From: Gammaproteobacteria bacterium UBA7310
Lineage (GTDB): Bacteria > Pseudomonadota > Gammaproteobacteria > Pseudomonadales > Ketobacteraceae
Length of the DNA stretch: 15,383 nt
Direction of reading: 5' to 3'
Assembly: GCA_002471665.1 (NCBI GenBank)
Contig: DKQK01000008.1
Coordinates: 1-15,383 of the forward strand
Numbering within the stretch: position 1 is the first letter of the stretch; each line of letters begins with the position of its first letter. Position numbers and translations under genes: made by a program. Below the pieces are notes generated by a model that saw only the letters and a program-made list of their open reading frames with translations, made no database searches and was not told the origin of the DNA. Below, one piece after another: positions 7,306 to 15,362 of the stretch.

Positions 7306-8502
7306 ATGCCCCAGCAAGCAAACACAGATATCACCGTCGGTATTGTCGCGGGCGAGATGTCGGGTGATCAGTTGGGGGCAGGGTTGATTCGGGCGCTTAA
7401 ATCCCGTTGGCCTGATGCCCGCTTCATCGGCATAGGTGGCCCCGCCATGATGGATGCCGGTTGTGACAGCCTGTTCCCCATTGATCGCCTCAGTGTGATG
7501 GGCATATTTGCCGTACTGGGCCGTCTGCGTGAATTGCTCAATATTCGGAAAACGCTCAAACGGTGTTTTCTGGAACAGAAAATTGATGTTTTCATCGGTA
7601 TCGATTCGCCGGACTTCAATCTTCCGTTGGAAGGATTTCTTAAACAGCGTGGCATCAAGACGGTTCACTACGTATCACCCACGGTGTGGGCATGGCGGCA
7701 AAAACGTGTGTTCAAAATCCGTCGTGATGTGGATCTTATGCTGACCCTGCTCCCGTTTGAAGCGGATTTCTATCGTCGATTTGATGTTCCGGTGCGCTTC
7801 GTCGGCCATCCTTTTGCAACGGATATTGATCCGGATATTGACCATGAGCGGGCGAAGCGTTTTTGGGATTTCGCTCCGGTCGATAAAGTGGTGGCTGTTA
7901 TGCCCGGCAGCCGTGGAGGGGAATTGAAATACATGGGCCCCCTGTTTTTGGAAACCATGCGGCTGGTTTATATCATGTGCCCGCAGGTACGTTTCATTGT
8001 ACCTCTGGCCAGTGCACAGCGCCGCCAGCAGTTCGAACAGCAGATGAGTCAATATGATGTGGATTTGCCTGTGCAGATGGTGGATGGTCATGCTCGCGAG
8101 GCGATGGCCGCTGCAGATTACGTGCTGGCGACCTCCGGCACAGTGACGCTTGAGGCCATGCTGTTGAAACGGCCCATGGTAGTGGCTTTCCGCTGGGGGG
8201 CGATTACCCACGCCATCCTGTCGCCGCTGGTAAAAAACAAATACATTGCGCTGCCCAACTTATTGGCTGATGAAGAAATAGCGCCTGAGTTTCTGCAGGA
8301 AAAGGCAACACCAGAGGCACTGGCACGCGAGCTTTACAGCTTGATGCAGAATAAGGAGCGCTGCAGAACCATGCAGGCCCGGTTTGACGATATTCACCAC
8401 CAGCTTAATCTGAACGCAAGTACACAGGCCGCCGCCGCCGTTGCAGAATTGCTGGAAGAAAATGTGGGCGGATGGCGGGCCGGTGCCGGTAGTCCGGGCT
8501 AA
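7306..8502 (+). CDS. lpxB: LpxB, lipid A disaccharide synthase
   Basis: LpxB joins UDP-2,3-diacylglucosamine and lipid X into the beta-1,6-linked tetra-acyl disaccharide 1-phosphate, as a membrane-associated GT-B glycosyltransferase (family GT19). From ATG 7306 the product is 398 residues (E. coli 382). Typical motifs appear in order: AGEMSGDQLGA (15-25), IGGPAM, GIDSPDFN (98-105), VSPTVWAWRQKRV, FVGHPF, MPGSRGGEL, ATSGTVTLEAML in the UDP-sugar-binding C-terminal domain, then ALPNLLADEEIAPEFLQ. The extra length is mostly a C-terminal tail rich in alanine and glycine. The start was chosen for its AGGTG site and because a GTG at 7276 would overlap lpxA. LpxC and LpxH, the other enzymes of this part of the pathway, are not encoded in the window, as expected. 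Confidence 0.97.
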   Translation: MPQQANTDITVGIVAGEMSGDQLGAGLIRALKSRWPDARFIGIGGPAMMDAGCDSLFPIDRLSVMGIFAVLGRLRELLNIRKTLKRCFLEQKIDVFIGIDSPDFNLPLEGFLKQRGIKTVHYVSPTVWAWRQKRVFKIRRDVDLMLTLLPFEADFYRRFDVPVRFVGHPFATDIDPDIDHERAKRFWDFAPVDKVVAVMPGSRGGELKYMGPLFLETMRLVYIMCPQVRFIVPLASAQRRQQFEQQMSQYDVDLPVQMVDGHAREAMAAADYVLATSGTVTLEAMLLKRPMVVAFRWGAITHAILSPLVKNKYIALPNLLADEEIAPEFLQEKATPEALARELYSLMQNKERCRTMQARFDDIHHQLNLNASTQAAAAVAELLEENVGGWRAGAGSPG

Positions 8503-8522
8503 TCCAGAATCTTGATTCATAC

Positions 8523-8526
8523 AGGG
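8523..8526 (+). promoter_or_regulatory. Ribosome binding site favouring the GTG start of rnhB
   Basis: AGGG lies eight bases before GTG 8535. Other candidate starts in this frame (GTG 8526, ATG 8547) lack a better-placed site. Confidence 0.45.
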
Positions 8527-8534
8527 TGCATCCC

Positions 8535-9125
8535 GTGCAAAGTGAAATGAACTTTTCCCAGGGCAAGTTGATTGCCGGTGTTGATGAGGTCGGACGCGGC
8601 CCGCTGGCCGGTGCTGTGGTGGCGGCAGCCGTTATTCTTGATGTTGGAAAACCCATCGCCGGCCTGACGGATTCCAAAAAGTTGACCGAAAAAAAGCGCG
8701 ATGCCTTGTTCGATATAATCCGCAATGACGCCCTGGCCTGGGCCATCGGCCGGGCAGAAGTGGCAGAAATTGATGAGTTAAACATTTTGCATGCCAGCAT
8801 GCTGGCCATGCAGCGGGCGGTGGAACAGTTGCGTCCACAGGCAGAGTTTGCCCTGATAGACGGTAATCGTTGCCCGGTGTTGTCTTGCCCTTCCCAGGCC
8901 ATTATTAAAGGTGACCTGACCGAACCCTGTATCAGCGCGGCGTCAATTATTGCAAAAGTGACCCGCGACCGCGAAATGGATCTGTTGGATTTGCAATACC
9001 CGGGATACGGTTTTTCCAAACATAAAGGTTATCCCACCAAGGTACATTTGGAGGCTCTGACCCGGCTCGGCCCCACGGACATTCACCGGCGTAGTTTTAG
9101 CCCGGTAGCCAAATTGCTGGCATAA
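8535..9125 (+). CDS. rnhB: Ribonuclease HII
   Basis: RNase HII nicks RNA-DNA hybrids and single ribonucleotides embedded in DNA, starting ribonucleotide excision repair. With the GTG 8535 start the protein has 196 residues, as in E. coli (198). The four acidic active-site residues are visible: D17 and E18 in GVDEVGRGPLAGA, D109 in IDGNRCP and D127 in KGD, with the same 18-residue spacing as E. coli D108 and D126. ISAASIIAKVTRDREMD and HKGYPTKVHLEAL are further family signatures. Start choice is the only doubt: GTG 8526 and ATG 8547 are in frame, but the AGGG element fits GTG 8535 best. It stands between lpxB and dnaE, 32 and 25 bases away, the common gammaproteobacterial arrangement. Confidence 0.96.
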   Translation: MQSEMNFSQGKLIAGVDEVGRGPLAGAVVAAAVILDVGKPIAGLTDSKKLTEKKRDALFDIIRNDALAWAIGRAEVAEIDELNILHASMLAMQRAVEQLRPQAEFALIDGNRCPVLSCPSQAIIKGDLTEPCISAASIIAKVTRDREMDLLDLQYPGYGFSKHKGYPTKVHLEALTRLGPTDIHRRSFSPVAKLLA

Positions 9126-9139
9126 CCCACTTCCAACAC

Positions 9140-9144
9140 AGGTG
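9140..9144 (+). promoter_or_regulatory. Ribosome binding site deciding the ATG start of dnaE
   Basis: AGGTG lies six bases before ATG 9151. A GTG at 9142 is part of this site and so is unlikely to be the start. Confidence 0.7.
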
Positions 9145-9150
9145 TTAAGC

Positions 9151-12100
9151 ATGACTCAGCCATTTGTACATTTGCGGGTTCATTCGGAATATTCTCTGGT
9201 GGATAGTCTGGTTCGGATCAAGCCGTTGGCCAAACGTTGTGCCGACATGCAGATGCCCGCATTGGCGTTGACCGATTTCTGCAATATGTTTGCGCTGGTG
9301 AAGTTTCAACGGGCCACCATTGATGCGGGGATCAAGCCCATCTACGGTGCTGATGTACTGGTGGAGTCGAAGTTTCCTGATGAGCCCGCCTCGCAGATTG
9401 TGCTGCTGGCGAAAAGCCTGCAGGGCTATCGTAACCTCACCGAGTTGGTCTCTGAGGCTTACCTACATGGCCAGAAACTGGATAAGGCGATTATTTCCCG
9501 TGCCTATCTGAGCCAGAAAACCGAAGGCCTGATCTGCCTGTCGGGGGGTAAAGACGCAGAAATCGGCCGTGCTTTGCTGGCGGGAAAGCAGGCCAAGGCC
9601 GAACAGCTTGTTGAAGAATATAATGCGCTGTTTCCGGACTCGTTCTATCTGGAGCTGCACCGTACCGGGCGTCAGGATGATGAAACCTATCTGCATCTGG
9701 CAGTGGATCTGGCAGCCAAGACAGATTGCCCGGTGGTTGCCACCAATGATGTGCGCTTTTTGCATCGGGAAGATTTTGAAGCTCATGAGGTGCGTGTCTG
9801 TATCTACGAAAGCTGGACGCTGGAAGATCCCAGCCGTGAACAGCGCTATAGCGAAGAACAGTACCTGAAGTCACCGGAGGAAATGTGGGAACTGTTTCAG
9901 GATATTCCTGAAGCCATCGAAAACACGGTTGAAATCGCCAAGCGCTGTAGTTTTGAAATTCCCCTTGGCACCTATTACCTGCCGGATTACCCGGTGCCGG
10001 AAGGCATGACGCTGGACGACTTCATCATTGCCGAATCCAGAAAAGGCCTGGAGGAGCGTCTGGCCTTTCTGTTCGATGTGAACGATCCCAATTTTGCCGA
10101 GATACGTAAGCCTTACGATGAGCGCCTGCAGATCGAGCTGGACGTTATTATTCAGATGGGGTTCCCCGGTTACTTCCTGATTGTTGCCGACTTTATTCAG
10201 TGGGCCAAGAACAATGGCGTCCCGGTGGGGCCCGGACGGGGATCCGGTGCCGGGTCGCTGGTGGCCTATGTGCTGAAGATCACGGATCTTGATCCTCTCG
10301 AATACGATTTGCTTTTCGAACGCTTCCTCAACCCTGAACGGGTATCCATGCCCGACTTTGACGTGGACTTCTGCATGGATGGCCGTGACCGGGTGATTGA
10401 TTATGTGGCGGAAAAATACGGCCGTAATGCGGTAAGCCAGATCATTACCTTTGGTTCCATGGCGGCCAAGGCAGTGGTGCGGGATGTGGGGCGGGTACAA
10501 AGCCGCTCCTACGGATTCGTGGACCGCATCGCCAAGCTGATTCCCTTTGAAGTGGGTATGACCTTAAGCAAGGCCATGGAGCAGGAACCGCAACTGCAGG
10601 AACTGTACGACCGTGATGAAGATGTCCGTGAGCTGCTGGACATGGCTTTAAAACTGGAAGGCATCACGCGCAATGTGGGCAAACACGCTGGTGGTGTGGT
10701 CATCGCACCGTCCGCCTTGACGGACTATGTGCCCCTGTATTGCGATGAGCACGGCAACAACCTGGTCACACAATTCGACAAGGACGATGTGGAGGCGGCC
10801 GGGTTAGTGAAGTTTGACTTCCTGGGGTTGCGTACCCTCACCATCGTGGATTGGGCATTGAAAACCATTAATCCGATGCTTGTGAAACAAGGTAAACCGC
10901 CAGTGGACATTGAACGCATTCCGCTGGATGACAAGGCTTCCTTTGACCTGTTGCAGAAGGCTGAAACCACGGCGGTGTTTCAGCTTGAATCCCGGGGCAT
11001 GAAAGATCTTATCAAGCGCCTGAAGCCCAGTTCGTTTGAAGATATTGTGGCGCTGGTGGCGCTGTTTCGACCAGGGCCATTGGGGTCCGGCATGGTGGAT
11101 GATTTTATTGCCCGTAAACACGGCCGCCAAAAGGTGGATTATCCGCACCCGGATCTGAAACCCGTACTGGATACCACCTACGGCACCATTCTTTATCAGG
11201 AACAGGTAATGCTGATTCCTCAGGTGCTGGCGGATTTCACCTTGGGGGGCGCCGACCTGTTGCGTCGTGCCATGGGTAAAAAGAAAGCCGACGTGATGGC
11301 CCAGCAGCGTGGGTTATTTGTGGATGGCGCGGCCAAAAACGGCATTGATGAAAAGCTGTCCACAGAAATCTTCGACACCATGGAGGAGTTCGCCAAGTAT
11401 GGTTTCAACAAATCACACTCGGCGGCCTATGCCTTGGTGTCCTATCAGACCGCCTGGTTGAAGGCCCATTATCCAGCCGGCTTTATGGCCGCGGTGTTGT
11501 CTGCCGATATGCATAATACCGATAAGGTGGTGACCCTCATTGACGAGTGCCGCCGCATGAAACTGGCCATTGTATCGCCGGATGTGAACGTCAGCGGCTA
11601 TAAATTTACCGTCGATGATGAGGGGCAGATCGTTTATGGGCTGGGTGCGATCAAAGGTCTGGGTGAAGGCCCCATTGATGCCATTTTGGAAGGCCGGTCG
11701 GATCAGAAGCCGTTTAGAAATCTGTTTGAGTTCTGTCGCCGGCTGGATCTCAAAAAACTCAACAAGCGTTCCATGGAAGCGTTGATTCGGGCCGGTGCCC
11801 TGGACAAGCTGGGGCCGGACCGCGCGACCCTGATGGCCAGTCTGGAAGAAGCCATGCGTTACGCTGAACAGGAGAGCAAAAATCAGGATCTGGGCATCAT
11901 GGATATGTTTGGCGCCGTGGATGAGGAAGAACGCCCTGAACCGGAGTGGGCCAAAGTGAAACCCTGGAGTGATGACGAGCGCTTGAATGGCGAGAAGGAA
12001 ACGCTGGGGCTGTATCTGACCGGGCACCCCATTGATCAGTATCTGGAGGAAATCTCCCACTTTACCACCAGCCGTATTGCTGATGTAAAGCCGGGCAACA

Positions 12101-12618
12101 GCCGTGAATCCCGCAGCATAGTAGCAGGTTTGGTCATCGCGCAACGGGTGATGAAGAACAAACGCGGTGACAAAATGGCGTTTCTGACTCTGGATGACAA
12201 GAGCGGGCGCCTGGAGATTTCCATATTCTCGGATGCCTATGAAGAGTATAAGGATCAACTGATCAAAGACGCCGTATTGGTGGTGGAAGGGGATGTGAGT
12301 CTCGATGATTATTCCGGCGGCCTGAAGATGGTGACGCGCAAGGTGTTCGGCATTGCCCAGGCCCGGGAGAATTATGCCCGCCTGATCAGTCTGGACATAG
12401 GCCAGGCCCACCTGGGTCCGGATTTCGGTCAAAAGCTGCAATCAGTGCTGGCGCCTTATCGTGAGGGGGGATGCAAGGTCAGGGTTGAGTACTCCCGTCA
12501 GGGGGCCCGAGGCCGCCTGTACCTGGGGGAGGACTGGCGCATTGCACCCAAGCCCGAGCTGATAAAACAATTAGAGCAGCTTTGCGGAGAGCGCGCGTTA
12601 TCAGTGCTGTATCGATAG
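9151..12618 (+). CDS. dnaE: DNA polymerase III alpha subunit
   Basis: DnaE is the replicative polymerase of the chromosome and works with DnaQ proofreading exonuclease, the beta clamp and the tau clamp loader. The product is 1155 residues (E. coli 1160). A PHP domain covers about 1-270; its first motif reads LRVHSEYS, with R9 where an active PHP has His, as in E. coli, so it is probably inactive. The polymerase core has PDFDVDF with catalytic D402 and D404, GPGRGSGAGSLVAY before it, and the third Asp D556 in KFDFLGLRTL. QLESRGMKDLIKRL, RPGPLGSGMVD and KYGFNKSHSAAYAL follow. A clamp-binding region ends in IMDMFG (916-921), and an OB fold lies near 988-1065 (LDDKSGRLEISIF). The start is ATG 9151, not GTG 9142, which overlaps the ribosome binding site. 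Confidence 0.98.
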   Translation: MTQPFVHLRVHSEYSLVDSLVRIKPLAKRCADMQMPALALTDFCNMFALVKFQRATIDAGIKPIYGADVLVESKFPDEPASQIVLLAKSLQGYRNLTELVSEAYLHGQKLDKAIISRAYLSQKTEGLICLSGGKDAEIGRALLAGKQAKAEQLVEEYNALFPDSFYLELHRTGRQDDETYLHLAVDLAAKTDCPVVATNDVRFLHREDFEAHEVRVCIYESWTLEDPSREQRYSEEQYLKSPEEMWELFQDIPEAIENTVEIAKRCSFEIPLGTYYLPDYPVPEGMTLDDFIIAESRKGLEERLAFLFDVNDPNFAEIRKPYDERLQIELDVIIQMGFPGYFLIVADFIQWAKNNGVPVGPGRGSGAGSLVAYVLKITDLDPLEYDLLFERFLNPERVSMPDFDVDFCMDGRDRVIDYVAEKYGRNAVSQIITFGSMAAKAVVRDVGRVQSRSYGFVDRIAKLIPFEVGMTLSKAMEQEPQLQELYDRDEDVRELLDMALKLEGITRNVGKHAGGVVIAPSALTDYVPLYCDEHGNNLVTQFDKDDVEAAGLVKFDFLGLRTLTIVDWALKTINPMLVKQGKPPVDIERIPLDDKASFDLLQKAETTAVFQLESRGMKDLIKRLKPSSFEDIVALVALFRPGPLGSGMVDDFIARKHGRQKVDYPHPDLKPVLDTTYGTILYQEQVMLIPQVLADFTLGGADLLRRAMGKKKADVMAQQRGLFVDGAAKNGIDEKLSTEIFDTMEEFAKYGFNKSHSAAYALVSYQTAWLKAHYPAGFMAAVLSADMHNTDKVVTLIDECRRMKLAIVSPDVNVSGYKFTVDDEGQIVYGLGAIKGLGEGPIDAILEGRSDQKPFRNLFEFCRRLDLKKLNKRSMEALIRAGALDKLGPDRATLMASLEEAMRYAEQESKNQDLGIMDMFGAVDEEERPEPEWAKVKPWSDDERLNGEKETLGLYLTGHPIDQYLEEISHFTTSRIADVKPGNSRESRSIVAGLVIAQRVMKNKRGDKMAFLTLDDKSGRLEISIFSDAYEEYKDQLIKDAVLVVEGDVSLDDYSGGLKMVTRKVFGIAQARENYARLISLDIGQAHLGPDFGQKLQSVLAPYREGGCKVRVEYSRQGARGRLYLGEDWRIAPKPELIKQLEQLCGERALSVLYR

Positions 12619-12707
12619 GCCGGGCTATAACATTTTGCCACAAAATCGATGGGTTCAGCGCAGCCTAAATCTCGACACCATGGCGTCCATCACGTAAGGT
12701 ATTGGCC

Positions 12708-12737
12708 TGAACATTCCCGGTTTTGGTAGCCTATAAC
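12708..12737 (+). promoter_or_regulatory. Possible sigma-70 promoter for accA
   Basis: In the 141-base gap between dnaE and accA, TGAACA (12708-12713) and TATAAC (12732-12737) are separated by 18 bases. The -10 matches the consensus at five of six bases, the -35 at four. The gap is one of the longest in the cluster, so a promoter here is reasonable, but the match is modest. Confidence 0.4.
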
Positions 12738-12759
12738 AATTAAACAGGATCAATGCTTT

Positions 12760-13713
12760 ATGAATCCTAACTATCTGGATTTCGAACAACCCATTGCTGA
12801 GCTGGAATCCAAGATTGAAGAGTTGAGCAGCATGGGCGACAGTGCTGCATTGAATATTAACGATGAAGTAAAACAGCTCAAGGATAAGAGCCTGTCTCTT
12901 ACCGAGTCCATATTTTCCGACTTGTCGTCCTGGCAGATTGCCCAGTTGGCGCGGCACCCCAAACGCCCCTATACCCTGGATTACGTTGCCCGTATTTTTA
13001 CCGAATTTGACGAACTTCACGGGGATCGAACCTACGGCGACGATAAAGCCATCGTGGGTGGTGTTGCCCGGTTGGACGGTAAGCCCGTGATGTTGATTGG
13101 TCACCAGAAAGGCCGCGATGTAAAAGAAAAGGTGCGGCGCAACTTCGGCATGCCGCAACCGGAAGGCTATCGTAAAGCCATGCGCCTGATGCAGATGGCG
13201 GAACGCTTCAAAATGCCGGTGTTGACCTTCATCGATACCCCCGGTGCCTACCCCGGTATTGAAGCGGAAGAGCGAGGTCAGAGTGAAGCCATAGCCCGTA
13301 ATCTGGCGGTGATGGCAAGCCTGCGGACACCGATCATTGCCACCGTCATTGGCGAAGGCGGCTCCGGTGGAGCGCTGGCAATCGGGGTCTGTGATCATCT
13401 GCAAATGTTGCAGTACAGCACCTATTCCGTTATCTCCCCTGAAGGCTGCGCCTCCATTCTATGGAAAAGCGCTGAGTATGCCTCCGATGCTGCCGAAGCC
13501 ATGGGCCTGACTGCCAGGCGCCTGCACGAATTGGGGTTGGTGGATCAGGTGGTGCCTGAGCCCTTGGGGGGAGGTCATCGTGATCATGATGCGGTTGCTG
13601 ATTCCATCAAGGCGGCTCTTATTGAAAATCTGGAGCGCCTCTCAGCCAAAGATGAGGAAACCCTCATGACAGAACGTTATCAGCGACTGATGAGCTACGG
13701 TTTTAACGGTTGA
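12760..13713 (+). CDS. accA: Acetyl-CoA carboxylase carboxyltransferase subunit alpha
   Basis: AccA pairs with AccD to move the carboxyl group from carboxybiotin on AccB to acetyl-CoA, making malonyl-CoA for fatty acid synthesis. The product is 317 residues (E. coli 319). An N-terminal helical segment (MNPNYLDFEQPIAELESKIEE in sense, residues 1-21) is followed by RHPKRPYTLDYV, the crotonase-type carboxyltransferase core with FGMPQPEGYRKAMRLM, FIDTPGAYPG, GEGGSGGALAIG (198-209) and SPEGCASILWK (226-236). The last two hold the oxyanion and biotin-binding glycines. AGGA lies ten bases before the ATG. A 141-base gap separates it from dnaE, perhaps holding its own promoter. Its TGA overlaps the ATG of the next gene by one base, so that gene is probably translated after it on the same message. 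Confidence 0.98.
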   Translation: MNPNYLDFEQPIAELESKIEELSSMGDSAALNINDEVKQLKDKSLSLTESIFSDLSSWQIAQLARHPKRPYTLDYVARIFTEFDELHGDRTYGDDKAIVGGVARLDGKPVMLIGHQKGRDVKEKVRRNFGMPQPEGYRKAMRLMQMAERFKMPVLTFIDTPGAYPGIEAEERGQSEAIARNLAVMASLRTPIIATVIGEGGSGGALAIGVCDHLQMLQYSTYSVISPEGCASILWKSAEYASDAAEAMGLTARRLHELGLVDQVVPEPLGGGHRDHDAVADSIKAALIENLERLSAKDEETLMTERYQRLMSYGFNG

Positions 13714-14495
13714 TGGAGTTTCTGATTTACCCCGCCCTGGGTATCGTGGCGGGGTTGGCCGCTGGTCTGTTGGGGGTTGGCGGTGGTCTTATCATTGTTC
13801 CTGTGCTCATTTATGCCTTTGCCTCCCTGGGCTTTTCTTCTGATGTGCTCACCCATATGGCCGTCGGCACTTCCCTTGCGACCATCATCATTACCTCGGC
13901 CGGATCTGTTTATCAGCATCATAAGAAAGGGGCTGTACTCTGGTCGGTGTTGACCTGGTTTGCATTGGGTTTGGCGTTGGGGGCGCTCCTGGGCGCAACG
14001 CTGGCCGATGTTCTGCACGGGCGCTTGCTGCAGATTCTGTTTGGTGGATTTGCCATCTTGATCGCCGTTCAGATGGCGGCGGGCTTCAAGCCGAAAGCGT
14101 CCCGTGAATTGCCGGGTAACCTGGGCTTAACGTTTACGGGGGGGCTGATTGGTGTGGTTTCCGCCATCTTTGGCATTGGCGGTGGCTCCCTCAGTGTGCC
14201 GTTCTTTACCTGGTGTAATGTCAAAATGCAGCAAGCCGTGGGTACCTCGTCAGCAGGTGGCATGCCCATCGCGGTGGCCGGTGCAGTGGGCTTTATGGTG
14301 ACCGGATGGGATGAACCGGTGCCTGAATTCAGCATCGGCTACGTTTATATTCCCGCCCTGATCGGAATTGCGCTCACCAGTGTCATCTTTGCCCAGGTGG
14401 GCGCGCGCCTGGCCCATCGTCTGCCGGCGGCCACCCTGAAAAAAATCTTTGCCGGCCTGCTGGTGGCAGTGGGCATCAAACTGCTGGTGGGGTAG
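13713..14495 (+). CDS. TSUP (TauE/SafE) family membrane permease
   Basis: This is an inner-membrane protein of the TSUP family, whose known members move sulfite, sulfoacetate, thiosulfate and similar small anions; the substrate here cannot be told from sequence. The product from ATG 13713 is 260 residues, a normal length. Most of it is hydrophobic, in about seven or eight membrane segments. The family's internal duplication is plain: GLLGVGGGLIIVP (18-30) and AIFGIGGGSLSVP (151-163). GTSSAGGMPIAVAGA in the second half is another TSUP signature. Start ATG 13713 shares its A with the accA stop TGA (TGATG), so coupled translation is likely; no strong ribosome binding site is seen. A TTG at 13710 is in frame but less likely. 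Many relatives have tilS after accA, so this placement is lineage-specific. The function is not known to relate to fatty acid synthesis. Confidence 0.9.
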   Translation: MEFLIYPALGIVAGLAAGLLGVGGGLIIVPVLIYAFASLGFSSDVLTHMAVGTSLATIIITSAGSVYQHHKKGAVLWSVLTWFALGLALGALLGATLADVLHGRLLQILFGGFAILIAVQMAAGFKPKASRELPGNLGLTFTGGLIGVVSAIFGIGGGSLSVPFFTWCNVKMQQAVGTSSAGGMPIAVAGAVGFMVTGWDEPVPEFSIGYVYIPALIGIALTSVIFAQVGARLAHRLPAATLKKIFAGLLVAVGIKLLVG

Positions 14496-14540
14496 TGTGA
14501 GTAGTTTTTGTGCCGGCGCAACCGGCGGCTATTCTGCACC

Positions 14541-14569
14541 TTGTCACTTCCGCGTCATAATTTTGTAAT
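14541..14569 (+). promoter_or_regulatory. Sigma-70 promoter of the YccT-like lipoprotein gene
   Basis: TTGTCA (14541-14546) and TGTAAT (14564-14569) are separated by 17 bases. Each matches the consensus at five of six positions. They lie about 40 bases before the start codon, so the gene probably has its own promoter. Confidence 0.7.
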
Positions 14570-14607
14570 ATGATGCTTTCTCGTCTTCTGATTAAAAGGT
14601 TGTTCCC

Positions 14608-15237
14608 ATGTTTCGTAGCTTGTTGGCCGTTTTGGCTCTTTCTCTGATTTCCGCCTGTGCCTCCCATTCCATCCAGAACGCCTACCAGGGTGAGCAGGGC
14701 AACACCGGGTTGGTGACGTCAGCCAACACGGTACTGATCAACTATGTGGATAACGACGAAGTCAGCGAAGGGTTTGTGGGTCAGGAAATCACTTATCGAG
14801 TTGATGCAGGCCAGCGCACCCTGCTGTTGCAATACTCCGATTTGTTTAGCATCGGTTCCGATGATCATGAAAAAGTCGTGTCCCGGCCGGCAAAGGTAAC
14901 GTTTGAAGTGGAGGCGGGGAAGCAATACAAGGTTATCCACGAACCGCAAAAAAACCTGGAAGATGCCAGGGCATTTGCTGAACAACCCGAATTCCAGGTG
15001 GTGAACGCAAAAACCAAAGAGGTGATCGAGTCGGCTGTGGAACTGAGCCGCCCCAGAACCTTCCTGACCCAATTGAAATCCGCCGTAACCCCGGTATATG
15101 AGTTCGAGAGCGATCAGGTGGCTACCGGTAACAATGAGGTGCAGTCAATGGACACGTTGCCGCAATTGAAAGCGCTCTGGAGCCAGGCCTCTGAGCAGGA
15201 GCGTGAAGCCTTTCAGCAATGGCTGTTGGCGCAGTAA
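14608..15237 (+). CDS. YccT-like (DUF2057) predicted outer-membrane lipoprotein
   Basis: The 209-residue product starts with a lipoprotein signal peptide: a hydrophobic stretch from residue 5, then ISAC with the lipidated Cys at position 17. Ala follows the Cys, so no Asp retention signal is seen and outer-membrane sorting is likely. The mature part resembles the DUF2057 family (E. coli YccT, 220 residues). Shared features are a beta-rich first half ending in a 'valued tether' pattern (VLINYVDNDEV, YRVDAGQRTLLLQY), a middle VEAGKQYKVIHEP, and a C-terminal helix LPQLKALWSQASEQEREAFQ with a final QQWLLAQ like YccT's WAEKQ. YccT has been described as an inhibitor of curli-related processes in enterics, but I would not transfer that role. 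AAAAGG stands eight bases before the ATG. A promoter upstream and a terminator downstream make it a single-gene unit. Family assignment is from recognition, not a search. Confidence 0.75.
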   Translation: MFRSLLAVLALSLISACASHSIQNAYQGEQGNTGLVTSANTVLINYVDNDEVSEGFVGQEITYRVDAGQRTLLLQYSDLFSIGSDDHEKVVSRPAKVTFEVEAGKQYKVIHEPQKNLEDARAFAEQPEFQVVNAKTKEVIESAVELSRPRTFLTQLKSAVTPVYEFESDQVATGNNEVQSMDTLPQLKALWSQASEQEREAFQQWLLAQ

Positions 15238-15267
15238 TCGATACTGATTCTGGTTGGTTTTTGATCT

Positions 15268-15311
15268 AGCGCACCATAATTGTTTCTTTTCATTTTGATG
15301 GTGCGCTTTTT
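15268..15311 (+). terminator. Intrinsic terminator after the lipoprotein gene
   Basis: The arms GCGCACCAT (15269-15277) and ATGGTGCGC (15298-15306) are perfectly complementary. A flanking A-T pair extends the stem to ten base pairs. The loop is 20 bases and AT-rich, and five T residues follow on the + strand. It ends transcription from upstream, 31 bases after the lipoprotein stop. Confidence 0.85.
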
Positions 15312-15335
15312 GACCAAAAAAAGTGCATCGAGCCT

Positions 15336-15362
15336 TTGATTTTCTTTTAATTGTCATATAAT
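15336..15362 (+). promoter_or_regulatory. Likely promoter of a gene beyond the window
   Basis: TATAAT (15357-15362) is a perfect -10 element. TTGATT (15336-15341) matches the -35 consensus at four of six bases but is only 15 bases away. The gene it would serve starts past base 15383. A weak -35 beside a perfect -10 often means an activator is needed; the region also resembles a Pho box (see findings). Confidence 0.4.

Noticed and set aside
11413..12441. 342-codon open frame on the - strand opposite dnaE
   Set aside because: It lies wholly inside a strongly conserved dnaE coding region and shows no family motifs or ribosome binding site.
12632..12646. Inverted repeat ATTTTG-CCA-CAAAAT after dnaE
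   Set aside because: The stem is AT-rich and has no following T-run, so it is not a convincing terminator. The nearby ATCGAT repeats (12611-12616, 12645-12650) are short palindromes expected by chance.
14512..14526. Hairpin GCCGG-CGCAA-CCGGC after the permease gene, possible terminator
   Set aside because: The stem is only five base pairs and no T-run follows on the + strand; a T-run precedes it, but the - strand reading then lacks its own T-run too.
15232..15246. Inverted repeat CAGTA-ATCGA-TACTG over the lipoprotein stop codon
   Set aside because: A five-base-pair stem is too weak to support a function, and the strong terminator lies just downstream.
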